64,000 bases of DNA from Planococcus citri (taxonomy: Eukaryota; Arthropoda; Insecta; Hemiptera; Pseudococcidae). Below are positions 23,431 through 32,480 of the stretch, one piece after another. Position numbers and translations under genes: made by a program. The notes beneath the pieces are model-generated. The model made no database searches. It was not told where the DNA came from and saw only the letters and a list, made by a program, of their open reading frames with translations. The stretch is taken from assembly GCF_950023065.1 (NCBI RefSeq), contig NC_088677.1, forward strand, positions 21,907,230 through 21,971,229, in the 5' to 3' direction. How positions within the stretch are numbered: the first letter of the stretch is position 1; each line of letters begins with the position of its first letter.

Positions 23431-25640
23431 ATCGGAAGCTAGGGTCACACTCCAATCCAATATCCAAAAAACCATTCCAATTTGAAAAAGTGCTGAAAAA
23501 TCAATAATCATTCAGTACATCGATTGTATGATTTTTTTATACCCGCTGATCTGAAACCTGGTCTGGCCATATTTTTCGCATACTTAGATCGTTACATTTC
23601 ACAGATTTACGATAATTATACTCGGAGTTTTTGGTTGTTTCTGGCTATCGTCACTGGCGCTGTCTCGGCGCTGTCCAATCTATAAATAATTTATGACGAT
23701 TCTGCGACTGATTCGAAACATTTGTTTGGTTTTTTATTCGATGATTCATCCGGACCCGGTCGTTAAAATTATTCGCAAATGCGTTTAACCATGTTTTTTT
23801 TTTAATTTCGAGTGCATTGGTAAACTAATTGAACGGTTTCGATACCTAATTATTGCGGGTATTCTACGAATAAAGACGAAAAAATGTCATTGCATGGTGG
23901 CTACACCTATATGTATAGATAATATGTACACAAGACCTGGCTCGTGTAAGTAGGTACCTAAATAAGTAATTCGATAAGATAGGGAGGGACAGAGACAGGG
24001 ACACACGAACGCGATAAATTTTTTTCATATTTGGGAAACTAGAACGTGTCGATGGCGATTTCTGCAACGTTAATCGAGAGACTCCGTAATGGAGCGTTAA
24101 TAAATATTAATATAATTAAAATATTTAATCCGTAACTGGGTCAAAGACGATCTTTTCAATTACGAGTATTATAGTCCGGTCTCCGGTGTTAGTGTGTAGT
24201 CGTGGTCTGGGTAAAATGGCTGCCCCATGTAGTACGTGCTTCTGCAGCGTATGTCTGTGTACCTATTTATTAACAATACGAATTGCATTAGTCACATTTC
24301 TAGTGACAAAATATGTATAACTAGACGCGACGTCCTTTAACAGTTTATTAAACGAGCGAGAGTATTCGCGAGGGGTCAAATTGCATTATGGTCGTGCTCG
24401 TTGTCGTTGGCAAATTTACTCCCAGCAAGACGACGGCGCCATCGCCATCGAGCTAAGAATTTCGTAGAAACACACTCGAGATTATTTTCACATTGTGATT
24501 CAGTTATTCGCTAATAATAATATTTTTTTAAAACTTCAAGTATATGCATAAGTCTGAGTACACATGTTGGAACATATGATCGCTGGGTTGACTGCGTCAT
24601 CGTCGTCACGCTGCCACCGGTGACAGCAGTTGAAAGCCTTACCTAGACCTATGCCATATCTAATAAAGAAGCAGAAAGGCACTCGAGTGTGAAATGTGTA
24701 TGGCATAGTGAATGAGTGCACAGAGAGCTCTGAGGTGTTCTAATTGATTCGCCGCAGCATTATTTAAGATATAGGATATGGCAAACGCCTCCGAATATAA
24801 ATAATTCAGGGTGGTACTTATTACGCCGCGTACTAACTATACGTACGTACTTTAACGACCAGATGATGAATTAATTGATGCTGCAGCTCGCTCCTACTAC
24901 GATATTGTAGTCGTACATTTCGCCAAAGAGTTAATTTCGCAGCGCCAAAGTACACTTAGTCGCGCTTTTAAACAGCCTCGGCACTTGTACAAAAGTGTTA
25001 ACAACGTAGTTTATTTTACCCACGGCCACGCCATCGCCATCCAATCCACCACCGTGTGCCTTACACATACTAGAGTATAGATGAAGTGCTGGCGGGCGCT
25101 GAGAACCGCCAAATGGGGGAGATTTGTTAATATTTGATGATCTTGGTCGAGGGTTTTATGATTTTAATCCCCCTCGAAATGGGTATAACATTCTCATTAA
25201 ACGGGTGAAAAATTACCGGATTGTTATCGCCTTCGCCACCGCTACCCCGAGCCCCGTCATTTCGACTGCAGTATGATTCTCACTGTAGTCTATGTGTGCA
25301 GACCTACTACGGTGCAATAATTTTCAAAATGCAGTTGTACGCGATGATGATGAAGCTTTCGCGTATTCGAGTGAAGTTTTGTTAGCGTGTCGTAGTACGT
25401 AGTAGATGAAACTAAATGAGAAATAAAAACACGTTTCGTGTATTACCATTACCAATGAAGTGGTTTTTATGAGAGGAAATCCGCACGTACGTAAGTACGT
25501 ATACCTACCGGATGTCTAAATAGGAAATTCGATCGTCGAGTCGCTTCATACATAGTGAATGTGAATTTTTTTATTGATTGAAATATCGTCTATTAAGAGG
25601 TTATTACTTCTGTCTTAGATTTTTCATTTTGAATATCAGT
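23431..25640. other. Unique-looking non-coding stretch
   Basis: CpG-containing sequence with no repeats of note and no open frame above 67 codons. No gene, RNA gene or mobile element is recognised. Confidence 0.5.
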
Positions 25641-25814
25641 TGGAATCTGCTTCCATCCCCCCCCCCCAACTTCATAACTGAATTGAGCGCAGAGAGCAGT
25701 AGAACATCCTGATCAAAAAATTCTCTAGCAAGGGAAGTAACTCAGAAAATTTTCTGAATCGGACAAAATTTGATGAAAAGAGCAAGAAAAAATATATCTT
25801 CATCCAAAATTTTA

Positions 25815-26615
25815 AAAAGTCAAGTGCATTTTTCGATTTTTGGCGAATTTTTGAAATTTTTCGATCCAAAAATCGAGGGAAAAAAATCAAAATTACACCA
25901 AATGGATCTGAAAGGATGAAATTTGCGATCTGTCGTATTTTCGACCTCCCCAAATCAATTGGAAACGGTATCCAACCGTTTTGAGCAGTTCTAGAGCCTC
26001 CAGCAGGTTTTTAAAAGTTCAAATTTTCATAAAAAATCAAATAAATTTTGAAAGCTTTTTACCCTATACTTTCATTTTAACATGCTGTGTCGACTGGAGC
26101 TGATTCCAAACTGTTCTAAAGCCTCCAGCGGCATTTTGAAAGTTCGTTTTCCAACAACAACAAAAAAAATGGTCGTAAAATCCATCTAAATTAACTTCGG
26201 CACGTATGATTGCGATTGTTGCATGTTAGAGTGACTCACTTGACCGATTACACCTAAGTTTTTCGAAACCGGTGTCTGCGAGGTTGGAATCTTGTTAATT
26301 TGGATAGATTTTATGGCGTTTTTTGGCAAACCTGAAATTTCCAAAATGTTACTGGAGGCTTCAGAATGGATAAAAACCGGCTTCAGACAACTCAGCATAT
26401 TGAAATCAAGGTATAACTTTCAAAAATCTGCTGAAGACTCCAGAACTGCTCAAAATGGTCCGAAACCGTTTCCAGTCGTTTTGGGAGATCAAAATCAGGG
26501 CGTAAATCAAATTTTAGCTGTCCAAGTCAATTGGGTGAAATTTTGATTTTTTCCCTCATTTTTAACCTGAAAATTTTCAAAAATTCACCAAAAATTGAAA
26601 AATGCACTTTAAGCG
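25815..26615. repeat. Dispersed repeat A complex 2, large imperfect foldback
   Basis: Arms of about 300 bp (25815-26150 and 26325-26615) are inverted copies. The left arm carries gtgcatttttcgatttttgg, then caattggaaacgg, then gagcagttctagagcctcc; the complement of the right arm has the same words in the same order. The arms are more diverged than in complex 1, with CTGGAG cores changed to ctagag, taaagc and ctgaag. A C9 tract lies just upstream near 25660. Confidence 0.6.
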
Positions 26616-26995
26616 CTGAAAATATTGAGAGATAATAATATATTTTTACATTATCATTCCTCAATCAAACGTAAACAGCAAAAATGAGTGTTTTCCCTCA
26701 AAAACCTATGTACATAGGTAGTTCAAAGGTGGCAAAATTTTACTCTTCCAAGTACAAGTCAATTTGGCATTCGTTCGTTGTTGGTTGTTGTAAAAATCTA
26801 TTCCATAATTTGAAATATAAGTAAATAAATTTGCTGAATGTTCGTTATTTAACAATTCAAAAGTGGGATAAACCATGGGTAATAGAAGAAGGCGTTATTT
26901 GAGTTGGTCATGTTCAGCCTGCAGTTCAGCAAGTAGTTCATCTTGTCCTTCGCCTGAATGTAAGTCCCATCATCATCAACATTCGGACCAGGCAC

Positions 26996-27322
26996 TATAG
27001 ACACTGTACCTGTGCCCTCCGGGTAAGACACCGAACTGCAGGTAACGGGGAAAAGGGACGGTAGTAAAATCTTGTGTCATGCCAATTTCTCCCGCTGGGT
27101 GATTTTGGCTGCGCTGTACGTCAGTTTGCAGGCAACGGGGAAGAGGGATGGTAGTGATGCTCTTGGCTGCGCGCGCTGTACTTCGCAGTTCGCATGGTAC
27201 TTCGTTCAAGAATTCGACACCAGCGCAGCCAAAAGCACCCAGCGGGATAAATTGGCATGACACACGTAATTCAGCCAAGATGGCTGCCAGTTCGTTGTCT
27301 TCCCGCAGGTACAGTGTCTATA
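26996..27322. mobile_element. MITE with TATAGACACTGTACCTG ends and 8-bp target duplication
   Basis: Perfect 17-bp terminal inverted repeats, TATAGACACTGTACCTG at the left and the complement ending at 27322. The flanks carry an identical 8-bp duplication CCAGGCAC at 26988-26995 and 27323-27330. Subterminal inverted blocks such as tgtcatgccaattt...cccgctgggtg continue the symmetry to near the centre. It has no transposase and no meaningful open frame. An 8-bp duplication suits hAT or related families, but these ends do not start with the usual hAT CAG/TAG, so superfamily is unresolved. Confidence 0.8.
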
Positions 27323-27330
27323 CCAGGCAC

Positions 27331-27439
27331 AAATGAAGAGGGTGCTAGTAAGCAGATGGAGCTTTTCTTATCAGCGTTTACAAAAACATTAGGGGATTCT
27401 CTACCTCTGCAAAAATGTTCGACATATGAAGCTGATTAG
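27331..27439 (+). pseudogene. Possible coding remnant interrupted by the MITE (weak)
   Basis: Joining the sequence across the MITE's empty site (…cattcggaccaggcac + aaatgaagag…) gives a plus-strand frame TFGPGTNEEGASKQMELFLS that continues to a stop at 27437-27439. Length and hydrophobic spacing of the tail (ELFLSAF..TL..LPLQK) loosely resemble a BESS-type C-terminus. A stop lies just upstream of the segment, so any exon would need a splice acceptor there. Function is not assigned. Confidence 0.15.
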
Positions 27440-27659
27440 TTCATTATTTTCATTGTTCGTTCATAAGACTGCGTGTAATTGAGTGAACAAATTTAGTCGT
27501 ACTTCTGTCCTGCAACCCGCTCCCATCAGAACTTTGGGCAGAGATTTCTCTGTGAATTTTCAAAATTCTTTCACTTTTTTTTTCACCAATGCTAATACTT
27601 TATCATTGAAAGCTAGGGTATGTAGCCATATTTTCTAATTTAGATTTTCCACCAGAGAT

Positions 27660-27871
27660 AGGGTACTGTAAAATGTAAAATGGGTATGGTCGACGTCAGC
27701 CATTTTGGATGTCCCGCGTTGTTGTGTGAATTCATCGACAGTTGATGTTGCATAAGTGTGGGTAAGACTTACTCACACTTACACGACATCAACTGTCGAT
27801 GAATGCACACAATGACTCGGGACAACCAAAATGGCTGACGTTGATCTTACCCATTCTAGAGTAGGCACCCT
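27660..27871. mobile_element. 212-bp foldback MITE with 9-bp target duplication
   Basis: Almost the whole element is one inverted repeat around a loop of a few bases near 27770. Long matched blocks include catcgacagttgatgt / acatcaactgtcgatg and cagccattttgg / ccaaaatggctg. Identical ACCAGAGAT flanks lie at 27651-27659 and 27872-27880. The ends read AGGGTACTG and (complement) AGGGTGCCT. If the ends are instead taken as TAGGG, the duplication is 7 bp. No coding capacity; superfamily uncertain (hAT- or Mutator-like duplication length). Confidence 0.8.
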
Positions 27872-28390
27872 ACCAGAGATCTGAGCATCAATAATACCTT
27901 CATTCAATTCCCAAAGACGGCCACAAAATGACATAAATCAAAAATATCTCGGCATACCCTCGCTTTTGAAGGTTTTCTGAGTAAAATAAACCAAACCCCA
28001 CGAAAATCCATCCAATAGTTTTCGCACAATCCCTGACCAAAGTTTGTAGTTTTCATCAAAAATTGCTACTGATAGCAGGGAGTAGAGAATAGCCTTCATT
28101 TCAAAGGTTAGAACTGAAAAAGAATGTGATGTAAATTATTTTTACAATTAAGTATTATATTAATCATGACTGAATCATATTTTCAGTTTTAACTCGTAAA
28201 ACCAATGTTTTGTTAAAAATTTAAATATGATTGATAAGAAAAGCCAGTCTGAAGAAGCTGGAACAATGGGCACACTGGCGCCCTCTTTGTGAGTGCCCAG
28301 TCTGAATGAAGGAGACTTGGTGCTCTGTTGGGTGCAAATTGTGTTCCCTAATTCGAACCAGGTTAAGTTGGTGTCAGTTCCACTAAATGG

Positions 28391-28400
28391 TTATATAAAC
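28391..28400 (+). promoter_or_regulatory. Candidate TATA box in possible LTR-like sequence (weak)
   Basis: ttatataaac lies about 25 bp upstream of 'agcagttagcagcag', a layout resembling an insect LTR promoter. With the three nested inverted-repeat elements removed, the flanking sequence leads towards the zinc-knuckle fragment at 30081. No paired LTR was found, so this is speculative. Confidence 0.2.
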
Positions 28401-28427
28401 TCGAGCAGTTAGCAGCAGTATATGATC

Positions 28428-28727
28428 CTTTGACTATATATACATGGACTGCTATCTCCTATTGTTGTTGAACGGGAATTGTGAAGCCAAAGCAATAGAG
28501 GTACTTAATCGGGACATGGGCTCTGAGCATGCGCGAGATTTCGTTGCAACGAGCAGTACGGTTGTTAGAACGTAAGAGGGTGTCCGTCGCTGGTGATTGG
28601 AAGGTGTGAGCGCGGTTCGGATTCCTGCGCGCGCATGAAAATTCCCGATGCTCCCGATTAAGTACCTCTATTACTTCGGCTTCATTGGCGACAATGAAGA
28701 CAGCAGTCCATGTATATATAGTCAAAG
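28428..28727. mobile_element. 300-bp MITE with long inverted ends and 8-bp target duplication
   Basis: Ends match as inverted repeats for about 100 bp (CTTTGACTATATATACATGG at the left; the complement at the right, then 'aatagaggtacttaatcggg' on the inner part). Identical ATATGATC flanks lie at 28420-28427 and 28728-28735. The central loop of about 110 bp is GC- and CpG-rich (gagcatgcgcgag...gcgcgcgcatg), unlike its surroundings. Open frames on both strands run through the repeat arms and are not genes. Confidence 0.85.
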
Positions 28728-28756
28728 ATATGATCGATCTGAGTGTGAGAAGAAAT

Positions 28757-29393
28757 CCCACTGGACAAGAGATTTGCTGTGTAAGCCGAAATGCCGGTTG
28801 ATTTTTGTAAATTTGCCGTTTAATAGGCGCGCAAAAATGACAGTAAATTTGCCGTAGAAAAAACGCTGGTTAGAAACAACTACTTTTTATAAGAACAGTC
28901 ATTTAAACAGCCGTTTTTGACCAGCAAATGGCAGAATTTTTTATTGGCCAAACTGCCGGTTCTCGCAAGTCAAAAGTCGCGGGCTCAAATTGGCTACTTT
29001 ATTAAAAACAGATGCTTTAATCAGCTGTTTTTTATTCGCCAATTATAGTGCACATGCGCAATGGGTATTCACGACTTCTTTTTAAAAAATTGAATAAAAG
29101 TAGGAAGTGCGGTACATGTATACCGCTTGAAAACAGAAATATTCACCTTGTAATGATGGCTGCGTGGTTAGGGCATTGGATCGTCAAGCGGGAGTCCTGG
29201 GTTCAATTCCCGCTCAGGCTAGAAATTTTTTGTAGATTTCAGGTTTTTATTTGGTGATATAATGCATTAGGTATTTAAACAGCCGATTTTTCCCTGGCGT
29301 TTTTTTAATGGTAAATTTACTGTCATTTTTGAGTCGGCTTTTTCACTGGCTTTTTTTTATCGGCAAATCTATTGTCAAGTGGGATATGTTTTT
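28757..29393. mobile_element. 637-bp inverted-repeat element carrying a tRNA-like segment
   Basis: The left end cccactggacaagagatttg and the complement of the right end (cccacttgacaatagatttg) are imperfect inverted repeats. The inner matched block caaaaatgacagtaaattt extends the similarity for about 100 bp on each side. Only an AT dinucleotide is duplicated at the flanks (28755-28756, 29394-29395), and this word is its own complement, so the target site is unproven. The interior contains a tRNA-like sequence at 29150-29220. No coding capacity is seen. Confidence 0.65.
29150..29220 (+). repeat. tRNA-derived (SINE-like) segment, tRNA-Asp-like
   Basis: Contains an A-box-like tggctgcgtgg at 29157-29167 and a B-box-like ggttcaattcc at 29200-29210, 43 bp apart, as in RNA polymerase III tRNA promoters. 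The middle, 'gtcaagcgggag', resembles the anticodon arm of eukaryotic tRNA-Asp (GTC). The acceptor ends (gtaatga / tcaggct) do not pair, so it is not a functional tRNA. It is most likely the head of a tRNA-derived SINE or a tRNA pseudogene captured in the surrounding element. Confidence 0.5.
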
Positions 29394-29637
29394 CAAACAA
29401 AGTTAGCTGGTTATGCTAAGGAGATTTTGCCACCCAGATGGAAAATATGTATGTTGAATCATAAGAAATTGGATTATGAAACTTGAGATCAATGTTATTT
29501 CAGTAAGTTACAATTAATTTGCCAGTGCAGAATCGAATGTGAGGATGCGGTATCATGCCTAATCCATGACATTCATGATAAAATTGAAGCTACTGGTGCT
29601 AGAGCTGGTCATTACCTTACTTTTCAAGGGTTACATG

Positions 29638-29881
29638 CAGGCCCAGACCCACCCACCGAGTTACTGAGAAAATCTCGGTGGGCCGCAATGTATTTGGGCC
29701 AATGAGGTAAAAACTGGGCTGCATAAAAAATTTCTGAATGAATTTTATGCTCAGTGTCCTGCACTTTAAAAAATGGGAGAAAAAAATTTGGCCGATTAGT
29801 TGAGGAGCTCAAAATCAGGGCCGCTAAAATGGGATATCTCGGTGAGCCGCTAAACTTTCTGTGTTCTTGGGTCCGGCACTG
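29638..29881. mobile_element. hAT-type MITE, 244 bp, with 8-bp target duplication
   Basis: Ends are CAGGCCCAGACCCA and (complement of right) CAGTGCCGGACCCA, a CAG-type hAT terminus. Flanks are GTTACATG (29630-29637) and GTTATATG (29882-29889), matching at 7 of 8 positions. The words ctcggtgggccgc (left) and ctcggtgagccgc (right part) are a direct repeat inside. No transposase. Its empty site lies within an open plus-strand frame (see findings). Confidence 0.7.
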
Positions 29882-30080
29882 GTTATATGCTGATTTCTTA
29901 AACAGTTGGAATTATTAGTTTACTAATGAAATTGGTCTGAGTGACTGACATGATCTGTGTGGTAATGATCTACTTGGTAAAGAAGATCTGAATGATCAAT
30001 GTGATGGAGACCTGTATGGCAATCATGATCTGAGTGATTGTTACTATGATGAACAATAAGATAAAAAGCCACAACTCAAC

Positions 30081-30220
30081 TGTTATAATATTGTAGATGT
30101 CCTGGACATGTCACCAAGGACTGTAAAGAGCCAAAAATTGCCTGTTATAATTGCTTTCATTATGGTCACATCGAGTCAAGCTGCCATAATCTTTTGAAGA
30201 AGCCCAGTTTACAAAATTGA
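30081..30220 (+). pseudogene. Retroelement gag fragment with two CCHC zinc knuckles
   Basis: Plus-strand reading gives a first knuckle with its opening CYN displaced by one frameshift, followed by RCPGHVTKDC. A second, intact knuckle CYNCFHYGHIESSC follows, then a stop at 30218-30220. Cx2Cx4Hx4C pairs are typical of nucleocapsid regions of LTR retrotransposon gag, and also of CNBP-like proteins. The surrounding frame has no protease or polymerase. It may be a remnant of the same retroelement group as the relic at 17.9-20.2 kb, but orientation and location differ, so this is not shown. Confidence 0.55.
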
Positions 30221-32480
30221 AAGTTGAATGTTACTTCTTGTTCTCGAGTGGAATCTCGATATGAGTGTGGCTGATTGTTACATACATAGTTTTTTTTTTT
30301 TGAAAATTGTTGGCTATGTACAAGTTTAGCCATGGCGACTTCAAACCATGCTCTTTTTGAAAATCGTGGTCAGGTTTATGTGAATCGAAGGCAAATACCT
30401 CGGAAGGTTGCAAAAAATGCAATAAAATCAAAAATTCATCGCTAACCGAATCTCGCAACTTTTCAACCGAAAATGAAGCTTTTTTAACAATCTACAGACT
30501 CGTTTCGAGCTTAACGAATATCCTATCCGCAAATCCAAGAGAGTTCAATGTGACAGCGAATCACCCCAACACATTGTATGTTACACTCGTTCAAATTACA
30601 CGCGGATTACAACAACCTACTGGTGGAAAACAGCGGGTGGCGCCTCGTACGCGATAAATTTGCCACCACGATGGCAATAGATTGGTCTTTTTACTGCACA
30701 GTCGTCCTGTAAACTCGTCATATGTATGCACAGTCGTAATAATAATAATAATAATACACGAAATACATACGACATGCTCAATTGCTCACCGAGAGAGCGG
30801 TGCATTGGGCACTGCAGAGTGCACAGTGCACACATATGTACGACGAACATATGGTAAACTTGTTTTATTTCGTATTTTTTTTTTCAGACCATTTTTATAA
30901 TAACTCGTTTGAATAGTCTTCTTTCAACACCACCGATGGTCTTTATCGTCTGCGTATTGTCTAATGTGCTAGTCTAGTGTCTAGGGGTACCCTACAGGCA
31001 CACGATACAATGTGCGTCTCTGTCTAGTTTTTATCTACTGTCTAGTGTCTAGCATACTTTTTTTCTACCTGTACAGCTTACGTGTACAACGTTAACGAGA
31101 CACAAACATGATGACTCAGCAAATCGACTCGACCTTTTTCCCCGGCTCGCTGTTCCATAAACACACTCACGGATCGGAAGGGGGTTGACGCGCGACCATG
31201 TAAATTTCCAGTCACCCCTTGATAGAGAGTGTCGTAGACGATGAATCAGCCTGGAAATTGTTTGGAAACGCCTGTTAAACCGTGATCCGTTTTTGTCTGC
31301 ACGCAATTACGCGTGCGAAAAGGCTTTTTACACGAGATGGGAAAATTTTATACCCGATGAGTCATCGTGTGTGTCGTTGAGTTGAGTCGGACGGGACGCC
31401 CCCACACATTGTCAACCAAGGTGTGAAAATTGTCCTGTTTCGTTTCAGCTGTGTAAAAGGATACGAGTGGAAATGGCCCATATGTGGCTTTATTTTTTTA
31501 ATATTCGGAAACGATATACTGTACGTAGTAGGATAGGGTTGAACAAGTACACCACAACATTACATTCGTACAATATCAAAACATACGAGTGTAATTCAAA
31601 CACGTACCGGATACGCGAAACATATTCGGCTATATTTATCGTCCAAACGATGGCATTAATTTATCCTCTCGCGATTTGCGTATATGTTATGTACTTGTAC
31701 ATCTTTGGCGCATATGTACATGTACACATCGACAATGTCTGATTTATATTTCCGTCTTTTTTTTAAACGATTCGACGTCTTTTTTGACGAGTACACGTCT
31801 CCGTCTTTCGCCTCAAGTTCATATGTTGATGCTCGACAAAAAGTCGCTATAAAAATCGCATCTCTGGCTCGTTTATCTTGTGCGCGGTAACGCATTAATC
31901 ACAATGTCATAAAGAGAGCCGCACAGAGAAAGAGAAAAAGAGATACGTATAAACGGTACATGAGACCATGGGAAGCTGCAGTCAATTCAGCCTCAAACGC
32001 CGCACTTTGTACGAGTATTAATGTCTATTGTATGCGACGCGACAAGCAAGATATGATATAGCTTGGATGTGCATTACATAGACAGACAAATATAATGTAT
32101 GTATCTACTACGCAATGTAAATTGTAAAGTACGACTAAATTCGTGTTCTCTTTTGTCGACTAGCGAATCGAAAGTTCTTATTATTTCGCTTCGATGCTCC
32201 TTCTCAACTATATACACTTTCAAGAGAGTCCTATTCAAAATGGGTAATTAAACGATAAACAGAGGGAGCGAAAAGAAAAATGAAATGTTTAATCGCGGTG
32301 AAAGAAGCGAAAACGAATTTTTTTATTCAAAAAACAGCACAACTGTGAATAAAACTGCTCGACTTTGCCAAAGAAAAAATTTAAACCAGTGAAGATTCTT
32401 TCAAGGGTAAAACTAGATCTTTAGCGATGAAAAAATCGAAATTTGAAGTAATTTTCCAAAAATCCTTCATCAAAATGTAC
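30221..32480. other. Unique-looking non-coding stretch
   Basis: CpG-containing sequence with an (AAT)n run near 30737-30755. Open frames up to 91 codons carry no domains. No gene or mobile element is recognised. Confidence 0.5.

Noticed and set aside
28459..28761. 100-codon minus-strand frame near 28.5 kb
   Set aside because: It lies across the arms of the MITE at 28428-28727, and the similarity of its two ends comes from the inverted repeat.
29150..29220. Functional tRNA-Asp gene
   Set aside because: A and B boxes are present, but the acceptor stem does not pair and the T-stem is imperfect. It lies inside an inverted-repeat element, so a SINE or pseudogene is more likely.
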